Part shown: positions 6,960 to 15,590 of the stretch, in pieces
Position numbering within the stretch: the stretch's first letter is position 1
How the letters are laid out: each line of letters begins with the position of its first letter
From: an uncultured Roseburia sp.
GTDB taxonomy: Bacteria > Bacillota > Clostridia > Lachnospirales > Lachnospiraceae
Reading direction: 5' to 3'
Length of the DNA stretch: 18,218 nt
Assembly: GCA_934358955.1 (NCBI GenBank)
Contig: CAKRLC010000055.1
Coordinates: 1-18,218, forward strand
Position numbers and translations under genes: made by a program
Notes under the pieces: model-generated
The model's input: only the letters and a program-made list of their open reading frames with translations
Database searches by the model: none
What the model was told of the DNA's origin: nothing

Positions 6960-8159
6960 ATGAAAAGAAAATATATCATTTTAACATGCGTATTGCTGCT
7001 GGCTTTTGTAGTTGGCTGCGGACAGACAGAGGAGCCGCAGAGCGTACCAGACACGCAGACAACCGAAAACGTACAGCAGGAAGCTTCAAACTTACAGACC
7101 GGAACAGAAGCTTCGGAGATCATTGCTGAAATAGAAGAGACAGAACAGGAAGCCGACGTGCCAGAAACAGAGGCAACAGAAGCCGGCGAACAGGAATCAA
7201 ATGCAGAATCCACACCGGGGCAGCCTATGTATACAACAGCAAAAGTCAATGTGCGGGAAAATGCGTCAACAGACGCAGCTGTGTATACAAAGCTTGCAGC
7301 AGGTACGACAGTAGAAGTATTGGAGTCGGACAGAGATTGGAGCAGGATTCGTCTGGATGGAAAAGAATTCTATATTGCTTCAAGATATCTGACTGAAAAT
7401 CTACCGGAAACAGAAGAACAGGAATCGGTAGAACAAATAGCAGCAAATGAAGAAAATGGCGAGCCAGATCCAGCGGAAGTAACACCACAGCCAACACCGG
7501 AAAAAACTTCACAGACTGCAGGCACTACAGCCGGAAAAGTGGTTGTGATCGACGCAGGACATCAGGCGCATGGGGACAGCTCAAAGGAACCGATCGGGCC
7601 GGGCGCAACCGAAACAAAAGCAAAGGTTGCAGGCGGTACAACAGGAAAGACGAGTGGACTGCATGAGTATGAATTGACCTTGCAGGTTGCATTAAAATTA
7701 CAGACCGAACTTGTGGCACGTGGCTACAATGTGATCATGGTGCGCACAACGAATGATGTAAATATCAGTAATGCTGAGCGCGCGAATATCGCAAATAATA
7801 ATCAGGCAGATGCCTTTATCAGGATCCACGCAAATGGCTCTGAAAATACAAAAGCAAACGGCGCGATGACAATCTGTCAGACTGCAAACAATCCGTATAA
7901 TGGAGATTATTACGCACAGAGCAGGAAGCTCTCCGGAAGTGTATTAGATGATCTGGTCGCTGCAACCGGATGCAAAAAAGAATATGTCTGGGAAACGGAT
8001 ACAATGAGCGGCATTAACTGGTGCCAGGTACCGGTAACGATCGTTGAGATGGGTTACATGACAAATCCGGACGAGGATCTTCTGATGGCAACAGATGACT
8101 ATCAGCAGAAAATCGTGACCGGCATTGCAAACGGGATTGATGATTATTTTATAAATTAA
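6960..8159 (+). CDS. Lipoprotein N-acetylmuramoyl-L-alanine amidase with SH3b domain
   Basis: This 399-residue exported enzyme should cut the bond between MurNAc and L-alanine in peptidoglycan. The N-terminus is a lipoprotein signal: KRK, a hydrophobic core, and lipobox VVGC with the lipidated Cys at residue 20. A long Glu/Thr/Gln-rich linker follows, then a bacterial SH3 domain at about 89-142, a second acidic linker, and an amidase_3 domain from about 193 to the end. Zinc ligands His201 (DAGH), Glu238 (HEYE) and His290 (RIHAN), and the catalytic Glu363 (VEMGYMTN), are all present, so it should be active. GAGGAA at 6945-6950 supports the start. It has its own promoter and terminator. The precise role (wall turnover, daughter cell separation or sporulation-related) is not visible. 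Confidence 0.9.
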   Translation: MKRKYIILTCVLLLAFVVGCGQTEEPQSVPDTQTTENVQQEASNLQTGTEASEIIAEIEETEQEADVPETEATEAGEQESNAESTPGQPMYTTAKVNVRENASTDAAVYTKLAAGTTVEVLESDRDWSRIRLDGKEFYIASRYLTENLPETEEQESVEQIAANEENGEPDPAEVTPQPTPEKTSQTAGTTAGKVVVIDAGHQAHGDSSKEPIGPGATETKAKVAGGTTGKTSGLHEYELTLQVALKLQTELVARGYNVIMVRTTNDVNISNAERANIANNNQADAFIRIHANGSENTKANGAMTICQTANNPYNGDYYAQSRKLSGSVLDDLVAATGCKKEYVWETDTMSGINWCQVPVTIVEMGYMTNPDEDLLMATDDYQQKIVTGIANGIDDYFIN

Positions 8160-8193
8160 ATGCAGTCCCCTTTGACACCGAAACTCAATTAAC

Positions 8194-8236
8194 AAAAAAA
8201 GCTGACACAGAAATCATATCTGCGTCAGCTTTTTTT
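8194..8236. terminator. Bidirectional terminator between amidase and tRNA-Ser
   Basis: A7 followed by GCTGACACAG (8201-8210) pairs with CTGCGTCAGC (8220-8229) followed by T7, with one A-C mismatch and a nine-base loop. With A-run and T-run on opposite sides, it can end the plus-strand amidase transcript and, read in reverse, the minus-strand tRNA transcript that converges on it. Confidence 0.8.
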
Positions 8237-8250
8237 AACGTGCCAATGAT

Positions 8251-8285
8251 GCGCGTTCGCGCGAGAATGTGCCAAGGCACATTCT
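8251..8285. repeat. Two adjacent palindromes between terminator and tRNA
   Basis: GCGCG-TT-CGCGC (8251-8262) is followed directly by AGAATGTGCC-AA-GGCACATTCT (8264-8285), a perfect ten-base inverted repeat. On the minus strand they lie just downstream of the tRNA 3' end, so they could aid processing or protect the 3' end. They also look like a dispersed palindromic intergenic element. Confidence 0.5.
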
Positions 8286-8290
8286 TATAC

Positions 8291-8381
8291 GGAGATGGCG
8301 GGATTTGAACTCGCGCGCCGGAGCATTTACCGACCTACCGCATTTCGAGTGCGGACCCTTCAGCCACTTGGGTACATCTCC
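8291..8381 (-). tRNA. tRNA-Ser (anticodon CGA)
   Basis: Read on the minus strand, this 91-nt sequence folds as a class II tRNA. The acceptor arms GGAGATG/CATCTCC pair; the anticodon stem CCGCA/TGCGG encloses the loop CTCGAAA; there is a long variable arm and a TpsiC arm with GTTCAAATC. The anticodon CGA (plus-strand 8345-8347) reads the serine codon UCG. The 3' CCA is not encoded and must be added afterwards. It has its own promoter to the right and shares a terminator with the amidase gene. It is the only minus-strand gene seen. Confidence 0.93.
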
Positions 8382-8402
8382 ACATATGTGAACAACAGTA
8401 AT

Positions 8403-8430
8403 AGTATAGCATATTTTTTATAAGATGCAA
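8403..8430 (-). promoter_or_regulatory. Promoter of tRNA-Ser
   Basis: On the minus strand TTGCAT (plus 8425-8430) and TATACT (plus 8403-8408) are 16 bp apart. The -10 is extended by TGC. Transcription would start about 10-15 bases upstream of the mature tRNA 5' end. Confidence 0.7.
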
Positions 8431-8439
8431 GGGAAGAAC

Positions 8440-8468
8440 TTGTCTCGAATTTAGAAATATATTATAAT
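8440..8468 (+). promoter_or_regulatory. Promoter of the phosphofructokinase gene
   Basis: TTGTCT (8440-8445) and TATAAT (8463-8468) are 17 bp apart. It is divergent from the tRNA-Ser promoter, with the two -35 elements only about nine bases apart, and about 60 bp upstream of the gene. Confidence 0.65.
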
Positions 8469-8531
8469 GAGGATTAGCAATAAATGATATTGTAAAATAG
8501 CTAGAGAAGTAGAGAGAAAGGACTGTTGCAT

Positions 8532-9605
8532 ATGAAACGGATCGGAATGTTAACAAGCGGTGGTGATTGTCAGGCGTTAAATGCTGCAATGCGAGGCGTT
8601 GTAAAAGGGCTCAGTGAAAATGTAGATGAATTAGAAGTATATGGATTTCATAACGGGTATAAAGGATTGATTTACGGAGATTATCATCTTCTGACAGCTT
8701 CTGATTTTTCCGGAATACTGACAAAAGGTGGCACGATTTTAGGTTCTTCCCGTCAACCTTTTAAACAGATGCGTGTGCCGGATGCAAACGGTCTGGATAA
8801 GGTAGAGGCAATGAAGCAGACTTACCACAAATTAAATCTGGACTGCCTTGTGATCTTAGGAGGAAATGGTACGCAAAAGACAGCCAATCTGCTCAGGGAA
8901 GAAGGATTGAATGTGATCCATCTTCCAAAGACGATCGACAATGATATTTATGGCACGGATGTGACATTTGGCTTCCAAAGCGCGATCAACATTGCAACAG
9001 ATGCGATCGACTGCATCCACACAACAGCAGCTTCCCATAACCGTGTATTTATTGTAGAGGTAATGGGACATAAAGTAGGCTGGCTGACTTTATATGCTGG
9101 TATTGCAGGTGGCGCAGACATCATTTTACTGCCTGAGATCCCTTATGATATCGATAAAGTGATCGCAGCAATCGACAAGAGAACAAAGGCCGGAAAAGGC
9201 TTTACGATCCTTGCAGTAGCAGAGGGTGCGATTTCCAAAGAAGATGCAGGACTTTCCAAAAAAGAATACAAGGCAAAAGTGTCAGACCGCAAATATCCGT
9301 CTGTTTCGTATGAGATCGCAGATCAGATTTACCAGGCAGCCGGTGTGGAAGTGCGCGTGACAGTTCCGGGTCATACACAGCGTGGAGGAAGTCCATGCCC
9401 ATATGACCGCGTGCTTTGCACAAGACTTGGTTCAGCAGCAGCCAAGGCGATCATAGACGAAGATTATGGCAATATGATCGCGATGATCAACGGCAATACC
9501 AAACGTGTGCCATTGGCTGAGGTTGCCGGAAAATTAAAAACCGTAGATCCGAATGGACAGATGGTTAAGGAAGCAAAACGGATAGGAATCAGTTTTGGTG
9601 ACTAA
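8532..9605 (+). CDS. 6-phosphofructokinase (group III type)
   Basis: This 357-residue enzyme phosphorylates fructose 6-phosphate to fructose 1,6-bisphosphate in glycolysis. The N-terminal glycine loop TSGGDCQALNAAMRG is at 8-22, GGNGT at 110-114, PKTIDND at 132-138, and the sugar-phosphate motif VEVMGHKVGWLT follows. Gly113 (the position of E. coli Gly104) favours ATP as donor; PPi-dependent enzymes have Asp there. Lys133 (E. coli Gly124) is typical of group III PFKs. Donor choice is therefore likely, not certain, ATP. ATG 8532 is chosen over TTG 8526 because AAAGGA (8517-8522) is nine bases from the ATG but only three from the TTG. Monocistronic, with its own promoter. Position 112 is Asn where many family members have Asp or Glu. 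Confidence 0.9.
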   Translation: MKRIGMLTSGGDCQALNAAMRGVVKGLSENVDELEVYGFHNGYKGLIYGDYHLLTASDFSGILTKGGTILGSSRQPFKQMRVPDANGLDKVEAMKQTYHKLNLDCLVILGGNGTQKTANLLREEGLNVIHLPKTIDNDIYGTDVTFGFQSAINIATDAIDCIHTTAASHNRVFIVEVMGHKVGWLTLYAGIAGGADIILLPEIPYDIDKVIAAIDKRTKAGKGFTILAVAEGAISKEDAGLSKKEYKAKVSDRKYPSVSYEIADQIYQAAGVEVRVTVPGHTQRGGSPCPYDRVLCTRLGSAAAKAIIDEDYGNMIAMINGNTKRVPLAEVAGKLKTVDPNGQMVKEAKRIGISFGD

Positions 9606-9624
9606 AAAATAATTGATAAAACAT

Positions 9625-9656
9625 TGCCCGGCAATCTGCATCGTCAGAGCCGGGCA
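9625..9656 (+). terminator. Hairpin between pfk and dnaX without a U-tract
   Basis: TGCCCGGC (9625-9632) pairs with GCCGGGCA (9649-9656). An inner TCTG/CAGA stem (9635-9638 and 9645-9648) extends it. No T-run follows, so it is a weak terminator, a processing site or a 5' leader structure for dnaX, and read-through from pfk into dnaX is possible. No clear separate dnaX promoter is visible in the gap. Confidence 0.4.
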
Positions 9657-9678
9657 TAACTAAGAAAGGAAAAGCAGC

Positions 9679-11250
9679 ATGTCATATACGGCGTTGTATC
9701 GAAAATTCCGTCCACAGGAATTTGAAGATGTAAAAGGACAGGATCATATCGTAACAACCTTAAAAAACCAGATAAAAGCAGATCGTATCGGACATGCCTA
9801 CCTGTTCTGTGGAACAAGGGGAACCGGGAAAACAACCATTGCGAAGATCTTTGCAAAAGCAGTAAATTGTGAGCATCCGATCGATGGAAGCCCTTGTGGG
9901 GAATGCGCAAGCTGCCGGGCGATCGCAGCCGGCAACTCCATGAATGTGATCGAGATCGATGCAGCCTCCAACAACGGTGTTGACAATATCCGGCAGATCC
10001 GTGAGGAAGTAGAGTATCGTCCAACGGAAGGAAAGTATAAAGTCTATATTATCGATGAGGTCCACATGCTTTCCATAGGCGCTTTTAATGCATTATTAAA
10101 GACATTGGAGGAACCGCCATCTTATGTTATATTTATACTGGCGACCACAGAAGCGCATAAGATACCGATCACGATTCTGTCGAGATGCCAGAGATATGAT
10201 TTCAGAAGGATTTCGATTGATACGATCGCAGGACGCTTGTCGGAGCTGATGGAACAGGAACAGGTTCCGGTTGAGGAAAAAGCAATCCGTTATATTGCCA
10301 AAGCCGCAGACGGATCCATGCGTGACGCACTTAGTCTGCTGGATCAGTGTATCGCTTTTTACCTGGGGCAGGAGCTGACGTACGAAAAGGTGCTTGAGAC
10401 GTTAGGCGCTGTTGACACGGAGGTGTTCAGTCGATTGCTGCGGCAGATCTTAGAGCAGAATGTCAGTGGTGCAGTAGCAGTTGTAGATGAGATGGTGATC
10501 GAAGGCAGGGAAATGGGACAGTTTGTGACAGATTTCACATGGTACCTTAGAAATCTGCTTTTGGTCCAGAGCTCCGATGATATGGAGGATGTGCTTGATA
10601 TTTCTGCAGAGAATCTTGCATTGCTGAAAGAAGAAGCACAGATGGTGAAGCCGGAAGTGCTGATCCGTTATATCCGCATTTTTTCAGAACTTGGCAATCA
10701 GATCAGATATGCAACGCAGAAAAGGATCCTTATCGAGATCAATATTATAAAATTGTGTAAACCAGAGATGGAGAAGGATTATACGTCCCTTATTGACCGG
10801 GTTGAGAATCTGGAGAAGAAAGTGGAAAAAGGTGTCGTGGTTTCCGGCGCTCAAAGTCCCAGGCAGAGCAATCCGGTAAACACGACAGAAGAGACAGTAA
10901 AACCGGAGCTTCCAAAAGCAATCCCGGAGGATATACGCCAGATTGTAGGAAACTGGCAGGGAATGTTGTCCCAGCTGACCGGACTGACAAAAAATTATCT
11001 GAAAAAAGGACTGCCATCACTGGGAGTAAATGACAGCCTGCTTCTTGTATTTGAAGATGCAAATGCATATGAATATATCGCAGAGAACCGTTCGGATTGT
11101 CAGGATATCTTAAAGAAACTGATTGCAGACCGGATCGGAAAAGAAGTTGAGATACAGGTAAAGCAAAATGAAACCGGGCAGCCGAGTGAGGATGTGTATC
11201 CGGATCTCAGGCAACTGATCCAATTTGAAATAGAAGAAGATGATTTCTAA
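9679..11250 (+). CDS. dnaX: DNA polymerase III subunits gamma/tau
   Basis: This 523-residue clamp-loader ATPase loads the sliding clamp and organises the replisome. Walker A GTRGTGKT is at 45-52. The zinc-binding cysteines are Cys64, Cys73, Cys76 and Cys79. Walker B is DEVH at 126-129, and sensor 1 lies in LATTEAHKIP. AAA+ and lid domains occupy roughly the first 240 residues, a clamp-loader domain III runs to about 370, and a charged tau-type tail follows. AAAGGA (9665-9670) is eight bases before the ATG. No E. coli-type frameshift site is in the right phase, so a separate gamma form is not predicted. The gene heads the conserved dnaX-ybaB-recR order. Confidence 0.95.
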   Translation: MSYTALYRKFRPQEFEDVKGQDHIVTTLKNQIKADRIGHAYLFCGTRGTGKTTIAKIFAKAVNCEHPIDGSPCGECASCRAIAAGNSMNVIEIDAASNNGVDNIRQIREEVEYRPTEGKYKVYIIDEVHMLSIGAFNALLKTLEEPPSYVIFILATTEAHKIPITILSRCQRYDFRRISIDTIAGRLSELMEQEQVPVEEKAIRYIAKAADGSMRDALSLLDQCIAFYLGQELTYEKVLETLGAVDTEVFSRLLRQILEQNVSGAVAVVDEMVIEGREMGQFVTDFTWYLRNLLLVQSSDDMEDVLDISAENLALLKEEAQMVKPEVLIRYIRIFSELGNQIRYATQKRILIEINIIKLCKPEMEKDYTSLIDRVENLEKKVEKGVVVSGAQSPRQSNPVNTTEETVKPELPKAIPEDIRQIVGNWQGMLSQLTGLTKNYLKKGLPSLGVNDSLLLVFEDANAYEYIAENRSDCQDILKKLIADRIGKEVEIQVKQNETGQPSEDVYPDLRQLIQFEIEEDDF

Positions 11251-11271
11251 GGAAGAAGCGTTAATTCTGAC

Positions 11272-11300
11272 TGGACGAATCATCAAAATTATATTATGAT
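11272..11300 (+). promoter_or_regulatory. Possible promoter for ybaB-recR
   Basis: TGGACG (11272-11277) and TATGAT (11295-11300) are 17 bp apart, 30 bp upstream of the ybaB start. It matches the consensus only partly (four of six in the -35). It would let ybaB-recR-transketolase be transcribed apart from dnaX. Confidence 0.4.
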
Positions 11301-11329
11301 GAATTGAAACAATAAACGGAGGAATTGCA

Positions 11330-11683
11330 ATGGCAAAAAGAGGCGGTTTCCCAGGTGGTATGCCTGGAAATATGAATAATCTGATGAAACAGGCTCAGAG
11401 AATGCAACGTCAGATGGAAGAGGCTCAGAAAGAGTTAGAAGAAAAAGAAGTAACTGCAACTGCAGGCGGCGGTGCTGTTGAGGTAACAGTATCTGGAAAG
11501 CATGAAGTGACAAAAATTAAATTATCAGAAGAAGTTGTTGATCCGGATGATATTGAGATGTTAGAAGATCTGATCATGGCAGCAACAAATGAAGCTTTCC
11601 GTAAATTAGAAGAGGAAAGCCAGAGTTCCATGGCAAAGATCACCGGCGGAATGGGCGGTCTCGGCAGTGGACTTCCATTCTAG
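11330..11683 (+). CDS. YbaB/EbfC family nucleoid-associated protein
   Basis: This 117-residue protein has the YbaB/EbfC form: a Gly/Pro/Met-rich start, a long amphipathic Gln/Glu-rich helix ([20 protein letters not shown]), then a beta-sheet ([17 protein letters not shown]) and a C-terminal helix. Such proteins form tweezer-like dimers that bind DNA, but their exact role is unsettled. Its position between dnaX and recR is the classic one and implies a link to replication or recombination. A GGAGG ribosome site at 11319-11323 is strong, and recR starts 15 bp after its stop. Confidence 0.92.
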   Translation: MAKRGGFPGGMPGNMNNLMKQAQRMQRQMEEAQKELEEKEVTATAGGGAVEVTVSGKHEVTKIKLSEEVVDPDDIEMLEDLIMAATNEAFRKLEEESQSSMAKITGGMGGLGSGLPF

Positions 11684-11698
11684 AACAGGAAGTAAAAG

Positions 11699-12295
11699 AT
11701 GGATTACTATAGCAGTCAGATTAACAAATTAATACAGGAACTGTCCGATCTGCCTGGAATTGGAGCAAAATCTGCACAACGTCTGGCATTTCATATTTTA
11801 AATATGCCGGTAGAACAGGTAGAGGGGTTGTCAGAAGCGATCATCAATGCCAGAAAAAATGTCCGTTACTGCAAGGAATGTTTTACATTGACGGATGAGG
11901 AACTTTGTCCGATCTGCAGGGATACATCCAGAAATCATAAGACGATCATGGTTGTAGAGAACACCAGGGACCTTGTTGCTTATGAGAAGACGCAGAAGTA
12001 TGATGGTGTGTATCATGTGCTTCATGGGGCAATTTCCCCGATGCTTGGAATCGGTCCAAATGATATTAAGCTAAAAGAACTGATGCAGCGTCTGCAGAAG
12101 GATGTGGAAGAGGTGATCATTGCGACAAATTCAAGCCTGGAAGGTGAGACAACAGCGATGTATATCAGTAAGCTGATCAAACCGACGGGTATTAAAGTGA
12201 CAAGGATCGCAAGTGGAGTTCCGGTAGGCGGAGATCTGGAATATATAGATGAAGTAACATTGCTTCGTGCATTAGAAGGTCGTACGGAGCTTTGA
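11699..12295 (+). CDS. recR: Recombination mediator protein RecR
   Basis: This 198-residue protein has the full RecR layout: a helix-hairpin-helix ([13 protein letters not shown], about 18-30), a C4 zinc finger with Cys58, Cys61, Cys70 and Cys73, a Toprim domain starting at [10 protein letters not shown], and a C-terminal Walker B-like region ending EGRTEL. With RecO and RecF it helps RecA load onto gaps coated by SSB, so it acts in recombinational DNA repair. Length is normal for the family. AGGA at 11687-11690 lies eight bases from the ATG. It is 15 bp after ybaB and 26 bp before the transketolase gene, so all are probably cotranscribed. Confidence 0.95.
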   Translation: MDYYSSQINKLIQELSDLPGIGAKSAQRLAFHILNMPVEQVEGLSEAIINARKNVRYCKECFTLTDEELCPICRDTSRNHKTIMVVENTRDLVAYEKTQKYDGVYHVLHGAISPMLGIGPNDIKLKELMQRLQKDVEEVIIATNSSLEGETTAMYISKLIKPTGIKVTRIASGVPVGGDLEYIDEVTLLRALEGRTEL

Positions 12296-12321
12296 TATAA
12301 GAAGAAAGGCAAAAGGTTATT

Positions 12322-13158
12322 ATGACAAATTTAGAACTGGAAAAGACCGCGAATGAGATTCGCAAAAGCATTGTGACAGCAGTCCATAGTGCAAAATCAG
12401 GACATCCGGGCGGATCATTATCCGCAGCAGATATTTTCACATATCTGTATTTTGAAGAGATGAATGTAGATCCAAAAAATCCTAAGATGGCAGACCGTGA
12501 CCGTTTTGTATTATCCAAAGGACACGTAGCACCTGGATTATATTCCACACTTGCAGAAAAAGGATTTTTCCCGAAAGAAGATCTCGTGACATTACGACAC
12601 ACAGGTTCTTACCTGCAGGGACATCCGGATATGAAGCATATTCCGGGAATTGATATGTCGAGCGGTTCTCTTGGACAGGGACTTTCTGCAGCAGTAGGTA
12701 TGGCAGCAGTAGGAAAATATGATCAGAAAGATTACCGTGTTTATGCACTTTGCGGGGACGGCGAGATACAGGAAGGACAGATCTGGGAAGCTGCGATGTG
12801 GGCCGGATTTAAAAAGCTCGACAACCTGGTTGTGATCGTAGATAATAATAACCTTCAGATCGATGGAGCTGTAGATGAAGTATGCTCTCCATATCCGATC
12901 GACAAAAAGTTTGAGGCATTTAATTTCCATGTGATCAACATCAATGGAAATGATTTTGATGAGCTTCGTGCAGCATTTAAGGAAGCACGCGAGACAAAGG
13001 GAATGCCAACTGCAATTATTGCAAAGACTGTAAAAGGTAAGGGCGTGTCCTTCATGGAGAACGTATGTGACTGGCATGGAAAAGCTCCGAATGATGAGCA
13101 GTATGCAGTGGCAATGGAAGATTTGGAAAAGGCAGGTAAAGCATTATGTCAGAAATAA
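12322..13158 (+). CDS. Transketolase, N-terminal (thiamine diphosphate-binding) subunit
   Basis: This 278-residue protein is the first half of a split transketolase, which moves two-carbon units between sugar phosphates in the pentose phosphate pathway. It carries the thiamine diphosphate/Mg2+ site GDGE...N: GDG at 145-147, with the Asn in DNNNLQIDG near 174-178. The substrate-binding HSAKSGHPGGSLSAAD stretch is near residues 23-38. The partner Pyr domain is encoded by the next gene, whose start codon lies within the last codons of this one (13-bp overlap), so the two are translationally coupled. AAAAGG at 12311-12316 precedes the ATG. Which sugars it acts on cannot be read from sequence. Confidence 0.93.
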   Translation: MTNLELEKTANEIRKSIVTAVHSAKSGHPGGSLSAADIFTYLYFEEMNVDPKNPKMADRDRFVLSKGHVAPGLYSTLAEKGFFPKEDLVTLRHTGSYLQGHPDMKHIPGIDMSSGSLGQGLSAAVGMAAVGKYDQKDYRVYALCGDGEIQEGQIWEAAMWAGFKKLDNLVVIVDNNNLQIDGAVDEVCSPYPIDKKFEAFNFHVININGNDFDELRAAFKEARETKGMPTAIIAKTVKGKGVSFMENVCDWHGKAPNDEQYAVAMEDLEKAGKALCQK

Positions 13159-14087
13159 AGAAAATCGCAACCCGCGACAGCTATGGAAATGCATTAGTGG
13201 AGCTTGGAAAAGAGCATGACGATCTGATCGTATTGGATGCTGACCTTGCAGGAGCAACGAAAACAGGTATATTCAAAAAAGCATTTCCGGAACGCCACTG
13301 GGATGTTGGTATTGCAGAAGCAAATATGGCAGGAATCGCAGCAGGAATCGCATCCTGCGGAAAGGTTCCGTTTATCAGTTCTTTTGCAATGTTTGCAGCA
13401 GGACGTGCATATGAGCAGGTGCGTAACGCAATTGGATATCCGCATTTAAATGTAAAAATTGGAGCTTCCCATGCAGGTATTTCCGTAGGGGAAGATGGAG
13501 CTACTCATCAGTGTATCGAAGATCTTGCACTGATGCGTGAGATCCCGGGAATGGTAGTGATCAATCCGGCAGATGACGTAGAAGCAAGAGCAGCAGTAAA
13601 AGCAGCTTATGAGCATGTGGGACCAGTTTATCTTCGTTTCGGACGTCTTGCAGTGCCGGTATTTAATGAAGAAGAAAACTACAAATTTGAAATCGGAAAA
13701 GGAATCGTTCTGAAAGAAGGAACAGATGTAACAGTATTTGCTACCGGACTTTGTGTAAATGAAGCTCTGGAAGCAGAGAAAATGTTAGAAGCAGACGGAA
13801 TCCATGCAGAAATCATCAATATTCATACGATCAAACCGATCGACCGTGAACTGGTAGTAAAATCTGCAACAAAGACAGGAAAAGTTGTAACAGTAGAAGA
13901 ACATTCTGTAATTGGAGGACTCGGAAGTGCTGTATGTGAAGTGCTGAGCGAGGAAGCTCCGACAAAGGTTTTAAGAATTGGAGTAAATGATGTGTTTGGA
14001 GAATCCGGCCCGGCATTAGAGCTGATCAAAAAATACGGACTGGATGCAGAGAGCATCTATAAAAAAGTAAAAGCATTTGTAAAATAA
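13146..14087 (+). CDS. Transketolase, C-terminal (Pyr and C-terminal domains) subunit
   Basis: This 313-residue protein carries the pyrimidine-binding domain, with the conserved activating glutamate at Glu58 (VGIAEANMAG), the loop GVSVGEDGATHQ-like region (SVGEDGATHQCIED), and a C-terminal domain with TVEEHSVIGGLGSAV. It completes the active site with the upstream subunit in an alpha2beta2 assembly. The ATG at 13146 overlaps the upstream stop by 13 bp, so it relies on coupling; AGG at 13134-13136 is a modest ribosome site. It is followed by a terminator. Confidence 0.93.
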   Translation: MSEIKKIATRDSYGNALVELGKEHDDLIVLDADLAGATKTGIFKKAFPERHWDVGIAEANMAGIAAGIASCGKVPFISSFAMFAAGRAYEQVRNAIGYPHLNVKIGASHAGISVGEDGATHQCIEDLALMREIPGMVVINPADDVEARAAVKAAYEHVGPVYLRFGRLAVPVFNEEENYKFEIGKGIVLKEGTDVTVFATGLCVNEALEAEKMLEADGIHAEIINIHTIKPIDRELVVKSATKTGKVVTVEEHSVIGGLGSAVCEVLSEEAPTKVLRIGVNDVFGESGPALELIKKYGLDAESIYKKVKAFVK

Positions 14088-14103
14088 TGTTTTTGGAAGA
14101 AGG

Positions 14104-14140
14104 AAAGGGCTTGCTTCATGAATGAGGTGAGTCCTTTTAT
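14104..14140 (+). terminator. G-U-rich terminator after transketolase
   Basis: AAAGGGCTTGCTTCAT (14104-14119) can pair with ATGAGGTGAGTCCTTT (14122-14137) along its whole length in RNA, using four G-U pairs. A TTTTATTATT tail follows. Because G-U pairs form only in the plus-strand transcript, the element is strand-specific, unlike the other terminators here. Confidence 0.65.
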
Positions 14141-14349
14141 TATTCGAAAAAATAGAACGTCAGGGAAGATTCACTTATCCGTTTTATAAATCCGTATTTT
14201 TTTGAAGGGGAAGTTATCGCTGTTTCCTGACAAAATATGTAAAAAAATAAGTGGATTAAGGATTGAATCTGCCAAAAAATGCGCAACTCCTATGATAGGA
14301 TTCCTTATGTCGGTACAAGGAAGGACAGGCATCAGAAAGGGGTTTTGTC

Positions 14350-15552
14350 ATGATAGAAATTATCCAGGAAGAAAAAGAGTTACCAAAGAATATTAAACAG
14401 ATCGGATCACCGGATATTGGAGACCGCATTTACATAGAAAAGAAAGCCTACGAAGCAGTTTATGCAGGTAATAGGGAAAAGGCGGTTTATGTACTTCTCG
14501 GAAAATTTGAAGATTACTCAGAAAAACCATGTGTATTTATTGAAGCTGCCATCTGCATAGAAGAAATACAGTTCGAGGGAGACGTCCCGGTATGGAATGA
14601 CGAAACGTGGGCATACCTTTACAAAAAATTAAGACATGTTTATGATGATATGGTAGTAGTCGGATGGGCAGTGGATATCCGGGGAAATGTGCCTCACCTT
14701 ACAGTTGCGTTGGAAAAATTACATCGGACATATTTTGGTGGAGTACACCAGGTTTTATATTTACTGGATTCACTGGAGCAGGAAGACCGGTTTTTTAGTA
14801 TGAAAAATGGCTGCCTCAGAAAAAGAGAGGGCTATTATATTTATCAGGAGAAAACAGGACAGGAGCACATCAATGTGACGATTGAGACTGCACAGGGAGA
14901 GGATGACCATGCAAAATCGCAGGAAAAAGAAAAAATGCCATTTTACAGAAGCTATCTGAGACAGAAAACGCAAAACCGGCAAAAAGAAAGATCTTATGGT
15001 TTTACAGTGATAGCATTCCTGGTTATTTGTGGTCTTGGATATGCTGCATTTCAAAATCATGAAAAAATGAATCAGATGGAAGCAGTTATCATGCAGATGA
15101 ACCAGAAGGAAACAGAGACTACAGAGGAGACGAACACGGTAAAAGTGGAGTCGGTTGCAGGAATCCCGGAACAGACAGGAAATCAGCAGGCAGACAACGT
15201 GGAACAGGAGCCTGAAAATAACGAAATACCGCCTGTGGCAGAAGGTGCAGATGCAGAAGAAATACCGCAGGAACAGGCGGCACAACAGGAAACTCCAACG
15301 GAACAGGCAAGTGTGCAGCAAGATGCGGCGCAGGGGGAGGAAGTTATGCAGCAGACAGCACAGGAAACAATGACTGAGCCACAGCAGTACCTGTCGCAGG
15401 GATATTATATTGTGCAAAAGGGGGACAGCCTGGTCGGAATCTGTAAAAAAATCTATCAGACTACGGCGATGATGGAGAAAATCTGCGAAAAAAATGGGAT
15501 TTCTAATCCGGATGAAATCTACGAAGGACAATATATTACTCTGCCTAAGTGA
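14350..15552 (+). CDS. Membrane-anchored LysM protein with degenerate JAMM/MPN-like cytoplasmic domain
   Basis: This 400-residue protein has three parts. Residues 1-170 look like an MPN/JAB fold: AVYVLLGKFED, a FIEAAICIEE strand, a helix (WAYLYKKLRHVYDD), then VVVGWAVDIRGNVPHLTV and HQVLYLLD. The normal metal-ligand motif (GWYHSHP) is replaced by GWAVDIRG, so any protease activity is probably lost. A single membrane helix spans about 218-236, with positive residues before it, placing the N-domain inside the cell. A Gln/Glu-rich extracellular linker follows, then one LysM domain (about 352-399, YYIVQKGDSLVG...ITLPK) that binds peptidoglycan. AAAGGGG at 14336-14342 supports the start. The MPN call is by pattern only and the function is unknown. 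Confidence 0.75.
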   Translation: MIEIIQEEKELPKNIKQIGSPDIGDRIYIEKKAYEAVYAGNREKAVYVLLGKFEDYSEKPCVFIEAAICIEEIQFEGDVPVWNDETWAYLYKKLRHVYDDMVVVGWAVDIRGNVPHLTVALEKLHRTYFGGVHQVLYLLDSLEQEDRFFSMKNGCLRKREGYYIYQEKTGQEHINVTIETAQGEDDHAKSQEKEKMPFYRSYLRQKTQNRQKERSYGFTVIAFLVICGLGYAAFQNHEKMNQMEAVIMQMNQKETETTEETNTVKVESVAGIPEQTGNQQADNVEQEPENNEIPPVAEGADAEEIPQEQAAQQETPTEQASVQQDAAQGEEVMQQTAQETMTEPQQYLSQGYYIVQKGDSLVGICKKIYQTTAMMEKICEKNGISNPDEIYEGQYITLPK

Positions 15553-15590
15553 AATATGATATAATGAGCGAAAGCAATGAGCAGTGCCAA

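Noticed and set aside
8526..8531. TTG start two codons upstream for phosphofructokinase
   Set aside because: The ribosome site would be only three bases away; the ATG at 8532 has proper spacing and gives the standard family N-terminus.
10986..11008. Possible dnaX programmed frameshift sites (runs of six A)
   Set aside because: The codons read AAA AAA GGA at the run near 11002, so the A AAA AAG slippery heptamer is not in the right phase, and no stimulatory hairpin is obvious. Transcriptional slippage is not excluded, but there is no positive evidence.
14202..14396. Short reading frame of 64 codons before the LysM gene
   Set aside because: It starts at a TTG without a good ribosome site, overlaps the start of the LysM gene, and its composition is not protein-like.
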